Positions 8,573 through 18,236 of a stretch of DNA of 64,000 bases are shown here, piece after piece. A model generated the notes under the pieces. The model was not told the DNA's origin. It saw nothing but the letters and a program-made list of their open reading frames with translations, and did not search any database. The translations under genes and the position numbers were made by a program. This stretch comes from Pedobacter hiemivivus (lineage in GTDB: Bacteria; Bacteroidota; Bacteroidia; Sphingobacteriales; Sphingobacteriaceae). The stretch covers positions 1 through 64,000 of the forward strand of contig NZ_SJSM01000014.1 of NCBI RefSeq assembly GCF_004331685.1, read 5' to 3'. Position 1 is the stretch's first letter. Every line of letters begins with the position of its first letter.

Positions 8573-9586
8573 ATGTTCGAGCCACCTACCTTAAAAGATA
8601 TCGCTAATGCCCTGGGACTATCCACATCTACAGTTTCCAGAGCTTTAAGGGATACTTATGAGATTAGTGCAAAGACAAAAAAACTAGTCTTTGAATATGC
8701 TGAAAAGATAAACTATCAGCCTAATCCGAATGCTTTAAGTTTAAAAGAACGAAGGACAAAATCGATTGGTGTGGTGGTGAGTGAAGTCGCCAACCATTAC
8801 TTTTCTCAGGCCATCAATGGCATTGAATCTATTGCATACGACAGAGGGTATCACGTCATCATTACGCAAACCCATGAATCGTATGCCAGAGAAAAAATAA
8901 ACGTACAACACCTTGCATCCCGTTCTATTGATGGTTTGCTAATTTCTCTTTCTGCCGAAACCTCCGACACTGCTCATTTAAAATACTTACATGAAAGAGG
9001 TATGCCCATGGTCTTTTTTGATCGGGTTCCTAATGACATCCATACGCATAAAATCACGGCAAATAACGAACAGGGCGCTTTTGAGGCTACATCACATCTG
9101 ATTATATCTGGCTACAAGAAAATTGCCCACCTTACCAGTTCTGATCATCTATCCATCAGTATTGAGCGTTTACGTGGGTATACTGCTGCGTTGAATAAAT
9201 ATAATATCCCAGTAAATCCTGATTATATCAAACATTGTCCACATGGTGGCATGTTTCCTGAAGAAACAGAACGGGCAGTTTTAGAACTGGTTAACTTAAA
9301 GGATAAGCCAGATGCAATTTTTATAGCTGGCGACCGCCTATCCATTGGTTGCCTTGAAGTATTGAAAAAACTGAATGTCAAAGTTCCTGATCAAATTGCA
9401 CTAGCAGGGTTCAGCAACTCTGATGTGCTGAACCTGTTCGAGTACCCGATCAGCTCTGTGCGACAACCGGCATTTAAAATGGGAGAAACTGCAACAGAAA
9501 TGCTGCTGCAGCTTATAGAAAGTAAATATCCCGTAACGGACTTTGAGAATAAGGTGATTGATACCGAATTATTTACCCGCAACTAA
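8573..9586 (+). CDS. LacI-family regulator of the pectin/uronate regulon
   Basis: This 337-residue transcription factor has an N-terminal LacI helix-turn-helix (LKDIANALGLSTSTVSRAL, residues 7-25), a hinge near 45-60 and a periplasmic-binding-protein-like effector domain (about 61-337, opening SIGVVVSEVANHYFS). It is the only plus-strand gene in the first 31 kb and lies amid the pectinases. The repeated GCAATCGTT sites are probably its operators, because their best copy has a LacI-type central CG. Their position 57-60 bp upstream of the -7 boxes suggests activation rather than simple blocking. The inducer is unknown; galacturonate or a keto-acid is likely. It converges with the GH28 gene, stop to stop within 6 bp. 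Confidence 0.9.
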   Translation: MFEPPTLKDIANALGLSTSTVSRALRDTYEISAKTKKLVFEYAEKINYQPNPNALSLKERRTKSIGVVVSEVANHYFSQAINGIESIAYDRGYHVIITQTHESYAREKINVQHLASRSIDGLLISLSAETSDTAHLKYLHERGMPMVFFDRVPNDIHTHKITANNEQGAFEATSHLIISGYKKIAHLTSSDHLSISIERLRGYTAALNKYNIPVNPDYIKHCPHGGMFPEETERAVLELVNLKDKPDAIFIAGDRLSIGCLEVLKKLNVKVPDQIALAGFSNSDVLNLFEYPISSVRQPAFKMGETATEMLLQLIESKYPVTDFENKVIDTELFTRN

Positions 9587-9592
9587 CAACCT

Positions 9593-10996
9593 TTACTTTG
9601 TCATCAACTTACCGTTGATCGTTACATTTTCTAACTTAAAATTCTTCACGTGATCGATCTTCATCGGCGTTTTTACACCGCGAATGTTACAGTTGATCAT
9701 CCTTAAGTTTTCAACCGGTGATTCTTTATAAGCGTTTACGAAAATAGCGTAGTCGCCACCTTTCTCTACATCAATATTCTCCACCCATATGTTTCTAATC
9801 ACGGGCATAAAATTACCGGGCTTCTCATAAAACATATTACAAGTAACCGCAGCATCTCGATAGGCACCTACTTTGATGTCTTTCATAAACACGTTTTCAA
9901 TAATACCACCTCTGCTAGAGCTTGTTTTTAATCTTAAAATCCGATCTAAATTTGGACTGTCCATGATACAATTGATAGCAAAAATGTTTCTAGCTCCACC
10001 TGATATTTCACTTCCAATTACCACACCACCATGTCCATCTTTCATCTCACAATTTTCTATAATGTGATTTTCGGCCGGTCTTCCAATTCTACGACCGTCC
10101 TGATCTCTTCCTGATTTAATAGCAATGCAATCATCGCCGGTATCAAAATAACAGTTCCTGATGAGTACATTTTTACAAGATTCTGGATTAACACCATCCG
10201 TATTAGAACCGTGGGCAATAATCCTTAGGTTTTCAATGGTCACATTTTCGCACAATACAGGATTTACATTCCACATTGGCGAATTAACCATCTTTACGTC
10301 AGCGATCAGGATGCTGTTACAGCTATAAAGCTGGATAAAATTAGGGCGTAAAAAGTCGCCTTCACCAAACACCCGAGTTTTAGGATTGGTTTGTTTATGA
10401 TTTAAATCGTGTAACACATCTCTTGCTTTAACTTGCTTTGATGGTTTACCCACATTCCATGCATACCAATCTTTATAAGTTGCATTGCCATCCAATATTC
10501 CTTTACCTGTAATGGCAATATTTTTCTGCCCGTAAGCGTAAATAAATGCGGAGTAATTCATCAGCTCCATTCCTTCCCATCTGCCAAACACAATTGGATA
10601 GTGCTTAGGATTTGCACTAAAAATAATCTTTGCATTGTCTGCCAAATGCAGGTTTACATTACTTTTTAAGTGAATGGCACCTGTTAAAAAATTACCCAAA
10701 GGAACAACAACCCTTCCGCCACCATTTTTAGCACAATCGGCGATGGCTTTTTTAAAAGCTTCCGTATTCAACGTTTTCCCATCCCCTTTAGCACCATATT
10801 TAGTGATCAAAAAATCCTTAGCAGGAAAAATCGGTGCGTTGATCAGTTTTCTGATCCGCGCCATTTCCGCTAATGGCTCTGCAGTAGTTTTCCAAATTGT
10901 AACTGGTTGTTGTGCGCTTGCATCCAACACCAGCATTGCAAAAAATGTTGCCAGCAAGCCCTTCAGCTTATACTTAGCATTTGTCATAAACCCCAT
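9593..10996 (-). CDS. GH28 polygalacturonase (copy 2)
   Basis: The 467-residue GH28 enzyme has a signal peptide (about 1-28, LDASAQ) and no lipobox. Motifs are NTDGVNPES near 268, DTGDDCIAIKSG near 287, GHGGVVIGSE near 320 and RLKTSSSRGG near 355, so the catalytic Asp residues and the RxK subsite are intact. It is close in domain plan to the GH28 at 5500-7185 but shorter and carries the more canonical NTDG motif. It is the last gene of a six-gene unit (16350-17102 down to here) with gaps of 14-44 bp. No terminator fits in the 6 bp before the converging lacI stop, so the two transcripts probably overlap. Confidence 0.93.
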   Translation of the reverse strand: MGFMTNAKYKLKGLLATFFAMLVLDASAQQPVTIWKTTAEPLAEMARIRKLINAPIFPAKDFLITKYGAKGDGKTLNTEAFKKAIADCAKNGGGRVVVPLGNFLTGAIHLKSNVNLHLADNAKIIFSANPKHYPIVFGRWEGMELMNYSAFIYAYGQKNIAITGKGILDGNATYKDWYAWNVGKPSKQVKARDVLHDLNHKQTNPKTRVFGEGDFLRPNFIQLYSCNSILIADVKMVNSPMWNVNPVLCENVTIENLRIIAHGSNTDGVNPESCKNVLIRNCYFDTGDDCIAIKSGRDQDGRRIGRPAENHIIENCEMKDGHGGVVIGSEISGGARNIFAINCIMDSPNLDRILRLKTSSSRGGIIENVFMKDIKVGAYRDAAVTCNMFYEKPGNFMPVIRNIWVENIDVEKGGDYAIFVNAYKESPVENLRMINCNIRGVKTPMKIDHVKNFKLENVTINGKLMTK

Positions 10997-11040
10997 GATT
11001 GTACTTAATTAAAAACCATTAAAACAAAAATCTCTATTAC

Positions 11041-12078
11041 TTATTTACTATTTCTCTTTAACCACTCTGAATAGCCCTTATCCAGCACTTTTTTGGGCCA
11101 ATTCCCATACCAGGCATACCCATTACGTCGCTCGTAACCGATATCTTGAATGGAATATTTTACAATACCGTCCCTGTCACAAAAGAAAGGTCGATTGGTT
11201 CCAATCTCATAATACCTAGCCCATATCGTGGATGCCGGATCAGCTACCACTTGTCTATCTTTGCCCAATTCCGTACCTGGAGCCGGCACATCAATTACCT
11301 TATAGCCTGAGATTTTTACGGTCTGAAACCATTCTACAGCTGCATTTACAGCATCCTTGATTTGCTTTGAAGGATTTGGCTGGCTCATTAGAAACTCAAC
11401 AATTTCATCACTTTCAGAGCCACTTATAGAAGGTAGCTCGTAAGCTCTGGCCTTTGCTGGTTCTAATGTCCGTTCATCATACTGTTGACACCAGGCCGTA
11501 AGTTTACCGTTTACTTTAATTTGCGTTTTTAGTATACAGTCAATCCCCTTCTTAATCGCATTGGCACTAGGCTCTATTAACTTTGGACTAACTACATCCA
11601 AGTCATTTTTACTTAGCACCACATCTTGCAGGATATTCAATGCATTGATCATAGCATTGTCGTTATAGGTAATGTGCGCTCTATAAAGATGCTTATCCGG
11701 GTAATACTGTGGCCATCCTCCATTTTGATATTGGGCTTTTAACAGATAGCGAATACCATTCTCGGCAGCAGCCAGATACTTTGGATTGTTATCTTTTTTA
11801 TAAGCCTTAACCAAATACCTGATTTCTTTGGCTGTAGAGCCATTGTCAATATTGGCATCATCTCTCGCAGCTTCTTCTGCTATTTCAGATTTTTGGCTTT
11901 CCGAAAACTCAACATCATACTTAAAAGCTTTGCCTTTGAACTGTTTAGACCAACCGCCATTCCCACGTTGGAACAACAGCATATTGTCTGCCTGCAAATC
12001 CTGAGCATTAACCTCTACAAAAAACAGGCAGGCCATACAAGCCAACACAATCTTTGCTATATTTTTATACGATTTCAT
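11041..12078 (-). CDS. pelA: Pectate lyase, PL10
   Basis: The product cleaves de-esterified homogalacturonan by beta-elimination, releasing 4,5-unsaturated oligomers. It has 345 residues with a signal peptide (about 1-25, VEVNAQ) and the helical PL10 fold. Family landmarks are RGNGGWSKQ near 38, YQNGGWPQYYP near 117, ITYNDNAM near 136, the PSISGSESDEI segment, and ERRNGYAWYGNWP near 315 holding the expected catalytic Arg. It lies between CE8 and GH28 in the same operon, so methyl-ester removal and cleavage are co-expressed. The family assignment is firm; endo versus exo mode cannot be told. Confidence 0.93.
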   Translation of the reverse strand: MKSYKNIAKIVLACMACLFFVEVNAQDLQADNMLLFQRGNGGWSKQFKGKAFKYDVEFSESQKSEIAEEAARDDANIDNGSTAKEIRYLVKAYKKDNNPKYLAAAENGIRYLLKAQYQNGGWPQYYPDKHLYRAHITYNDNAMINALNILQDVVLSKNDLDVVSPKLIEPSANAIKKGIDCILKTQIKVNGKLTAWCQQYDERTLEPAKARAYELPSISGSESDEIVEFLMSQPNPSKQIKDAVNAAVEWFQTVKISGYKVIDVPAPGTELGKDRQVVADPASTIWARYYEIGTNRPFFCDRDGIVKYSIQDIGYERRNGYAWYGNWPKKVLDKGYSEWLKRNSK

Positions 12079-12103
12079 TGTTTTTTTTCTTTTAATAATG
12101 ATT

Positions 12104-13126
12104 TTAAATTCCTGACAATGGGTCCCAATTATCCGCGCTGCCTAGTATATTTTTAAGTGTATAAGATTTTACTGCTTTAGCATTTAACTGGTGCGACCAA
12201 GCTACACGGGCTTTTGCAGCTGCCCCCGGACCTTTACTCCCAAATTCCGCATAATAGGCTGTTTTCTCTTTATCAGGAAACATAGCATCCCCCTTCCAAG
12301 GGTTCCAACCTTCTGATGTAATGTGACTACCTAACTCACAGTTTATAAAAACCGTTTTTGCATAAGGCCTCCATGGTCTACCCAGATATACTTTTGTTAC
12401 TTTTTCTACCGCTTTAAGTGTGCAGTTAAAAAGCACAAAGCCAAATTTCTGATTCGCTCTGGTAGCGGCAGCAGTTACATAAGAATTACTCAGGCTATTG
12501 ATGGTATAGTTTTGAAAAACTGCTGTTGCTTCACCAAAAATAAAATCTGTAGTGCCCTCTATGTAACAATCCTGGTAAAACTGACGGCTTTTCTCTGTCG
12601 CAGCATAAAGGGTATCCTGAAAACCCAATAGTTTACAGTTTTTGGCCACAAAGCGATCGCCCTCTACATGCAATGCTACTGCCTGTCCTACTGCACCAGC
12701 CGTATTGGCTATAGTCAGATTTTCCATACTCAAGTCATTTCCCTGTACCAATACGGTATAGGAAGTATAGGTGGTAAACTTGTCTTTACCAAAAGCATCT
12801 TTACCTTGTGGATAAACCTTCCCAGAGAAATCATTGTTAGTGATGATGGTATTTTCTTTATCCTCTCCAATCAACGAGATATTTGTCTTCCAGGTTGGAA
12901 TAACCAGCTTCTCCTTATAGATTCCTTTTTTAATAAAAATCTTTACGCTCTTCCCTCCTAAATCACGTACTGAATTTACAGCTTCCTGTATCGTTTGATA
13001 ATTACCACTCCCATCCTGGGCTACAGTAATCTCTTTTGGAAAAACCGCTGACTGTGCCAAGAGTTGCGTTACCCAGCATACAAGGGATAGTACAATTAAT
13101 GACAAATTTTTTAATAAATATTTCAT
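12104..13126 (-). CDS. Pectin methylesterase, CE8 (copy 2)
   Basis: This 340-residue CE8 enzyme has a signal peptide (about 1-25, TQLLAQ) without a lipobox. Motifs are GFQDTLYAAT near 170, GTTDFIFGEATA near 191 with the nucleophilic Asp, and LGRPWRPYAKT near 246. It differs from copies 1 and 3 in the DFIFG context (TTD rather than TVD). It is probably periplasmic and acts on imported methylated oligogalacturonides. It sits 25 bp upstream of PL10 and 15 bp downstream of the GH43 gene. Confidence 0.94.
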   Translation of the reverse strand: MKYLLKNLSLIVLSLVCWVTQLLAQSAVFPKEITVAQDGSGNYQTIQEAVNSVRDLGGKSVKIFIKKGIYKEKLVIPTWKTNISLIGEDKENTIITNNDFSGKVYPQGKDAFGKDKFTTYTSYTVLVQGNDLSMENLTIANTAGAVGQAVALHVEGDRFVAKNCKLLGFQDTLYAATEKSRQFYQDCYIEGTTDFIFGEATAVFQNYTINSLSNSYVTAAATRANQKFGFVLFNCTLKAVEKVTKVYLGRPWRPYAKTVFINCELGSHITSEGWNPWKGDAMFPDKEKTAYYAEFGSKGPGAAAKARVAWSHQLNAKAVKSYTLKNILGSADNWDPLSGI

Positions 13127-13141
13127 CTCTATTATATGTTT

Positions 13142-14815
13142 TTAGTTGACTGGTTCTATTCTGAACCAATCGAAATCAGCGTACCCTGAATCATTAATTT
13201 TCACATCTCTGGTACAGAAAAGGCCTACTTTTGCACCTATCCATTGCCCCGGCGTTGCCACAAACTCGTTCCCGGCATCTTCAAATTTCTGCCCATCTAA
13301 GCTATAGCTGAATTTACACTTCCCACCTTTAACTACGGTTACACGCAAGTAAAGTGTAGCCCCAGTCAGTTTGCTTAATGTTGTTTCTACTTCTTTCCCA
13401 CCTTTGTGAGCATTTTTACCAACAGAATAAATCAGATAATTGCCATCCTTTTTACTTTTAATAGAAAGATTAGCATAACTCTGTCCCATAATGATCAATC
13501 CTGCTTTTTCATTTTCAATCTTTGTATTAGGTGAAAATGTAAGCTTTGTAGTTGTTTTAAATTCTTCTGTTGGAAATTTCTGTAGTAAAATATTAGGTAC
13601 ATCCCAATAATTCCTTGCACTATCAGGTACTTGATCCGAATACAACCTTAATGTACCTTTTTCAGCATTCAGGAATGACCAGGTTGCTTTTGGATTCGCC
13701 TGCCATTGCCATTGAGGTCCCAAAGCTCTGCCGTTAAATTCATCACTTTCTACAGGAGTCTGAATTGGATAAATCTTGCCTACATTCGGCTTTTTATATG
13801 TCATTACCGGCTCACCTATTCCATCTCCATCTTTGTCAATACCTATTACCGGCCAGTCGTTTATCCATTTCATAGGTTGCAGATGTACAACCCTACCATA
13901 TGCATCTTTATCCTGAAAATGCAAAAACCAGTCTTCACCAGTTTGAGTATTTACCCAAGCACCTTGGTGTGGGCCATTCACAGTACTTTTACCTTGATCC
14001 ATTACTACTTTACGTTGGTAAGGGCCATATATATTTTTGGAGCGTAACACCAATTGCCATCCTGTAGAAACACCACCTGCTGGTGCAAAAATGTAGTAAT
14101 AACCATTGCGCTTATAAAACTTTGGCCCTTCAATAGTAGGGTCAGTTTCATGTCCGTCATATACAATTACACCAGCATTAAACGTTCTTGTACCTTCAGC
14201 ATTCAATTGCTTCACCGCAATTACACTTTTTATCCCTGCACGACTACCTGCATAAGCATAGGCCAGATAAACTTTACCATTGTCATCCCACAGTGGACAG
14301 GGATCAATTAAACCTTTACCTGCTTCAATAAGTTCTGGCTTAGACCAAGGACCTGCAGGATTCTTTGCCTTGGTTACATAAATCCCAAAGTCTGGATCTG
14401 GAAAATAAATATAAAACTCATTGTTGTGGTAACGTATAGCAGGAGCCCAAACACCATTGCCATGTTGGGTTTTAGCGAAATGATCAAAAGGAGGCTGACG
14501 GTCAAAAACATGGCCAATGATCTTCCAGTTCACCAAATCTTTAGAATGAAGAATTGGCAATCCAGGGACCGCATCAAAGCTAGAGGCAACGAGGTAAAAA
14601 TCATCACCCACCCTAATTGCGTCCGGATCAGAATAATCCGCATCCAAAATTGGATTCTTGTAAGTACCATTGCCCTGATCAGCTACCCATACTTTTGAAA
14701 CATAGTTAGACATGATTTCTTCTTTAACAACTTTGCTTTTTTGCTGAGCATCGGCATCATGAATAGTGGCTAAAGTAATTCCTGCAAAAAGTAGTGTGTT
14801 ATATAAATGGTTCAT
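13142..14815 (-). CDS. GH43 family glycosidase (arabinofuranosidase/xylosidase type)
   Basis: This 557-residue glycoside hydrolase probably removes arabinose or xylose side chains from pectin. It has a signal peptide (about 1-23) and a five-bladed propeller in the N-terminal half. The base Asp is in DADYSDPDAIRVG near 63, the pKa-modulating Asp in LIDPCPLWDD near 170 and the acid Glu in TIEGPKFYKRNGYYYI near 229. A C-terminal beta-sandwich (about 370-557) looks like the GH43 C2/DUF1349 type. It lies in the CE12-PL1-GH43-CE8-PL10-GH28 unit. The exact subfamily and the sugar removed cannot be decided from sequence reading. Confidence 0.88.
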   Translation of the reverse strand: MNHLYNTLLFAGITLATIHDADAQQKSKVVKEEIMSNYVSKVWVADQGNGTYKNPILDADYSDPDAIRVGDDFYLVASSFDAVPGLPILHSKDLVNWKIIGHVFDRQPPFDHFAKTQHGNGVWAPAIRYHNNEFYIYFPDPDFGIYVTKAKNPAGPWSKPELIEAGKGLIDPCPLWDDNGKVYLAYAYAGSRAGIKSVIAVKQLNAEGTRTFNAGVIVYDGHETDPTIEGPKFYKRNGYYYIFAPAGGVSTGWQLVLRSKNIYGPYQRKVVMDQGKSTVNGPHQGAWVNTQTGEDWFLHFQDKDAYGRVVHLQPMKWINDWPVIGIDKDGDGIGEPVMTYKKPNVGKIYPIQTPVESDEFNGRALGPQWQWQANPKATWSFLNAEKGTLRLYSDQVPDSARNYWDVPNILLQKFPTEEFKTTTKLTFSPNTKIENEKAGLIIMGQSYANLSIKSKKDGNYLIYSVGKNAHKGGKEVETTLSKLTGATLYLRVTVVKGGKCKFSYSLDGQKFEDAGNEFVATPGQWIGAKVGLFCTRDVKINDSGYADFDWFRIEPVN

Positions 14816-14829
14816 CGTTCTATTGGTTA

Positions 14830-16326
14830 TTATTTTAATTGGTTTTCAAGAATGGTTGCTACCAGGCTATTGATGTATACTTCTATATTGTCATAAGCAG
14901 TGCTCAAATTCCGTCCGCTAGCATTGGCTACTTTAGAATCAAGGCCTTTGGCTTTTTCCCATTCATCAGGCATACCATCACCATCCGTATCTAACAAGGC
15001 TGGTAAACTTTGTAGCAATGGCCAACCATCAACGTCTCCTTGGGTATCTATAATTCCGTTAGTGCTTCCATTAGAACCTACTTTATAAAAGGTTTTATTG
15101 CGGGCATGTAAAACGGTGCGGGTATCTATAGCATCTCTTTTTAACACTGCACCTGCATAATCCAGCACCTTATCATAAGCTGCTAAAGCCGTATGTGTGG
15201 TTACATTGTTGTCAATTGCCAAAGGTGTATTAAGCTTAATCGCCAATTTATCCGCGTCCGAAACCGTACCATAGCTACTATGAAACTGATTGGCTACCCC
15301 ATAAGTCCAATTGTCACCCGTAGCAGTTGCACGCTCATTTACATAATTGCCATTCACATAAAACTTACCCCAGATATCGTAAACCTCTGTACCTGGAATT
15401 TTATTCTTGTCGATAGAAACGATTCTATCTTTTTTAGTACTTGCCGGTCCTGGTTTATAATAGTTATTGATGATGTTGATGTTCATTGCTTCACCACCGT
15501 AGGCATTATTAGTCGGTCCCCAATTGTAAAAAACATTATTTCTGATATCTACCAGATCGGTTAAAGCAAAAGCCTTTCCTGCTTCTTCCCCATACCTTGG
15601 ATTACGACTATCATGGTTGGCCATTAAATTATGATGAAAGGAAGCATTTTTTCCTCCCCATACTCCACCGTAACCATGCGCACCTTTACCATGTACAGAA
15701 TTCCTTAAGCTTTCTGCAATCAAACACCACTGAAGAGTAAAATTCTCATTTGCATAAAAGGAAACGCATTCGTCCGTAGACCAACTCATGGAACAATGGT
15801 CTACAATAATATTTTTTTGGAATCTCCCTCCAAAAGCATCGCCTTCCTGCTTCTCTGTATCTCCCATTCTAAAGCGCAAATACCTTACAATTACATTGTC
15901 TGCACCTACGTTAACTTCATAATTTCTCAGGCAAATACCATCACCCGGAGCCGTTTGTCCGGCAATGGTGATGTCTTTATTTCTAATCACCAATCTACTT
16001 TGTAAGGCTATCGTACCCGAAACTTCAAAAACTACAACACGAGCACCAATTGCATCTATGGCTGCTCTTAAGCTGCCCGCTCCTGCATCATTAAGGTTGG
16101 TTACTTTGATTACTTTACCCCCTCTACCACCAGTTGTGTTACGCCCAAAACCTTCAGCCCCCGGAAAGGCATAAGCAGATTCAGCAACAGGCGTAGGTCC
16201 TGTTGTAGTATCCTTTTCTTCTTCTATTGAAGGAGCTATCTCTACTTTTTTCTTTTTTCCGCAATTGGTAAAAGTGAAAGCAATGAGCAGCATCACAGTG
16301 CTTAACAATAATCTTCTAACGATCAT
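14830..16326 (-). CDS. PL1 pectate lyase lipoprotein (copy 1)
   Basis: This 498-residue polysaccharide lyase family 1-type protein has a lipoprotein signal (LLIAFTFTNC, lipidated Cys at about 22) followed by charged residues, so it is probably on the cell surface. The body begins AFPGAEGFGRNTTGGRGGK. It continues with SLRAAIDAIGARVVVFEVSGTI, the beta-helix strands IIVDHCSMSWSTDE and HHNLMANHDSRNPRYG, with the Ca-binding and Arg residues expected for pectate lyase. The C-terminus carries DTDGDGMPDEWE, a calcium-binding thrombospondin type 3-like motif, also present in the paralogue at 18237. It lies 23 bp downstream of the CE12 gene. Confidence 0.9.
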   Translation of the reverse strand: MIVRRLLLSTVMLLIAFTFTNCGKKKKVEIAPSIEEEKDTTTGPTPVAESAYAFPGAEGFGRNTTGGRGGKVIKVTNLNDAGAGSLRAAIDAIGARVVVFEVSGTIALQSRLVIRNKDITIAGQTAPGDGICLRNYEVNVGADNVIVRYLRFRMGDTEKQEGDAFGGRFQKNIIVDHCSMSWSTDECVSFYANENFTLQWCLIAESLRNSVHGKGAHGYGGVWGGKNASFHHNLMANHDSRNPRYGEEAGKAFALTDLVDIRNNVFYNWGPTNNAYGGEAMNINIINNYYKPGPASTKKDRIVSIDKNKIPGTEVYDIWGKFYVNGNYVNERATATGDNWTYGVANQFHSSYGTVSDADKLAIKLNTPLAIDNNVTTHTALAAYDKVLDYAGAVLKRDAIDTRTVLHARNKTFYKVGSNGSTNGIIDTQGDVDGWPLLQSLPALLDTDGDGMPDEWEKAKGLDSKVANASGRNLSTAYDNIEVYINSLVATILENQLK

Positions 16327-16349
16327 TTGAAATAATATTTTTAATAACG

Positions 16350-17102
16350 TTAACGTTTTACAATTCTATTGGCTAGCTCCAAATTCAGCTTTTTCAATTC
16401 TAACAAGACCAATTCGGCCATTCTACGTGCTCCGTACTCATTAAAATGCGTATTGTCATCCACTCCTGCCGGATAATTAGGATGCTGTCCGGGCGTTAGC
16501 TTATTAAACAACAACTTCGAATTCTCTGTGCCCATCTGTTGTAATAATACCATACTCTCTTTATCCAAATCAATCAAAGAAACTTGCTTGTCTTTAGCCA
16601 CATTCCTTACAATTTCAGAATATACCTGGTGACTTTCCTTCACATTGCCGTCTACATCAAAACTGCGGCGGGCTACAGGTGTAATCAATATTGGAAAAGC
16701 TCCTGCTTTTAGGCTTTCGCTGACGTATTTCTCCAGATTAGTTTTAAATTCTTCTTCTGTCGTATAGGTCTTTTTTGTTTTTACCTCATCATTATGCCCA
16801 AACTGTATAAATACATAATCACCCGCTTTTAAGCTATCTGTTACCGATTTCCAACGCCCCTCTGTGATAAACGACTTGGTACTGCGACCATTCTGTGCAC
16901 GGTTATCAACACTCACCGACTCATCAAAAAAGTTAGCAAAGGGCATCCCCCATCCAGTTTCCGGATATTTGGAAACTAATTTTACCGACATGGTCGAATC
17001 TCCAACCAGATAAACTTTGATCTTTTTGACAGGCATGTTAAATGCCATTAGCAGTACGCAAGTAAAAAGAGTGAGATATTTAAACTTGTTAAATGTGGTC
17101 AT
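16350..17102 (-). CDS. Rhamnogalacturonan acetylesterase, CE12 (SGNH fold)
   Basis: The product deacetylates rhamnogalacturonan I or homogalacturonan. Using the ATG at 17102, the 250-residue protein has a signal-like segment (7-23) and SGNH blocks in normal order: VGDST with Ser36, NRAQNGRS with Gly72, FGHNDE with Asn104 and DNTHFN with Asp216 and His219. A longer frame starts with TTG at 17126. That codon lies inside the predicted -7 box, about 7 bp before the expected transcription start, so I chose the ATG. It is the first gene of the six-gene enzyme operon controlled by site D. Confidence 0.9.
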   Translation of the reverse strand: MTTFNKFKYLTLFTCVLLMAFNMPVKKIKVYLVGDSTMSVKLVSKYPETGWGMPFANFFDESVSVDNRAQNGRSTKSFITEGRWKSVTDSLKAGDYVFIQFGHNDEVKTKKTYTTEEEFKTNLEKYVSESLKAGAFPILITPVARRSFDVDGNVKESHQVYSEIVRNVAKDKQVSLIDLDKESMVLLQQMGTENSKLLFNKLTPGQHPNYPAGVDDNTHFNEYGARRMAELVLLELKKLNLELANRIVKR

Positions 17103-17123
17103 GTTGAATATAATTTGGTTAAA

Positions 17124-17200
17124 CAATCATACGAACTAGAAAATGCTTATTGGCGATGTGATGATACTAAATTTGTGCAATCGTTATCGGGAAAAGCTTT
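17124..17200 (-). promoter_or_regulatory. CE12-operon promoter with operator site D
   Basis: GCAATCGTTATCG starts at 17177 in a site centred at 17188.5. Exactly 57.5 bp away the minus strand reads TATGATTGTTTAA from 17131, a variant -7 box. The right half of the operator is poorly conserved. This promoter would drive the genes from 17102 down to 9593. Confidence 0.65.
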
Positions 17201-17208
17201 CTCAATCG

Positions 17209-18228
17209 CTAAAAAGGCTTCCAGGTTCCTAAAATCTTTTCTAGCGTATATTCTTTTACTTGTTCGTCTGTTAACTGTTTAGACCATGATTGTCTTTGTC
17301 CTGCTTTATACCCATCGCCAGTACTTTTATATTCTGCATAAAAAGCTGTAGCTTCATTAGCCACGTCTCCCCAGTTGTTCCAACCTTCAGGCTTAATGTG
17401 TCCCGCCATTTCACAATTTACAAATACTACATTGGCATTAGGTCGCCATGGCCTACCCAGATGTACACTTGCAGTACCAGAAGTTCCCGTTAATTTACAA
17501 TTGAGATAAACATAACCATATTTTTTACCCGCTGGTGTAGAAGCGGCAGTTATATAACCACTTCTTAAACTATGCAGCGTACAGCGATCAAATACAGCGG
17601 TAGAACCACCAAACATATAATCTACCGTGCCAGCAATGTAACAGTCTTTTAAATACTGAATGGTATTATCGGCTGCATAATAAGTATCCTGAAAAGCTAA
17701 AAACCTACAATTGTTAAAAGCGGAAAAATTACCTCCAATGTTAATGGCCAATGCTTGACCAGCATCTATCCCTGCGGTATTCTCGAAAGTTAAGTTCTCG
17801 GCTTTAAAGTAATCGGCCTTAATAAATACTGATGCCGAGCCAGACGTTCCATACTTTATACCATTTCCATCTAATCTTTCAGAATAATTGTCGAAAGTTA
17901 AAACTGTTTTCTCCTTATCTTCACCTTTAAAATGAATGTAGTTTTTATTCTTAGGTATGGTGAGTACTTCCTTATACACTCCATTTTTGATGGCAATTAA
18001 ATAATATTTCGTCCCATTATTTGGTGCTGCATCAATTGCAGCCTGTAAAGTTGTATAATCTCCGGCACCATCTTTAGCGACAGTTTTGTCGGGTTTAGCG
18101 GAGTTATCAGGTGGCACGACTACTTCCACTGGTGGTATATATTTAGGTAGGCTATATTTAACTTCCTTTTCGCAAGACATCAAACTCAAGAGTAAAATGA
18201 AGCAAATTAAAGATCTCATATTTTTCAT
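17209..18228 (-). CDS. Pectin methylesterase, CE8, lipoprotein (copy 3)
   Basis: This 339-residue CE8 enzyme has a lipoprotein signal (LLLSLMSC, Cys at about 19) and a Pro/Lys linker to about residue 48, pointing to the cell surface. Motifs are AFQDTYYAAD near 179 (Tyr for the usual Leu), GTVDYMFGGSTA near 202 with the nucleophilic Asp, and LGRPWRPNAN near 255. It follows the PL1 lipoprotein gene by 8 bp, so a surface lyase and a surface esterase are co-expressed. The other two CE8 copies look periplasmic. Confidence 0.93.
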   Translation of the reverse strand: MKNMRSLICFILLLSLMSCEKEVKYSLPKYIPPVEVVVPPDNSAKPDKTVAKDGAGDYTTLQAAIDAAPNNGTKYYLIAIKNGVYKEVLTIPKNKNYIHFKGEDKEKTVLTFDNYSERLDGNGIKYGTSGSASVFIKADYFKAENLTFENTAGIDAGQALAINIGGNFSAFNNCRFLAFQDTYYAADNTIQYLKDCYIAGTVDYMFGGSTAVFDRCTLHSLRSGYITAASTPAGKKYGYVYLNCKLTGTSGTASVHLGRPWRPNANVVFVNCEMAGHIKPEGWNNWGDVANEATAFYAEYKSTGDGYKAGQRQSWSKQLTDEQVKEYTLEKILGTWKPF

Positions 18229-18236
18229 GTTTAGTT

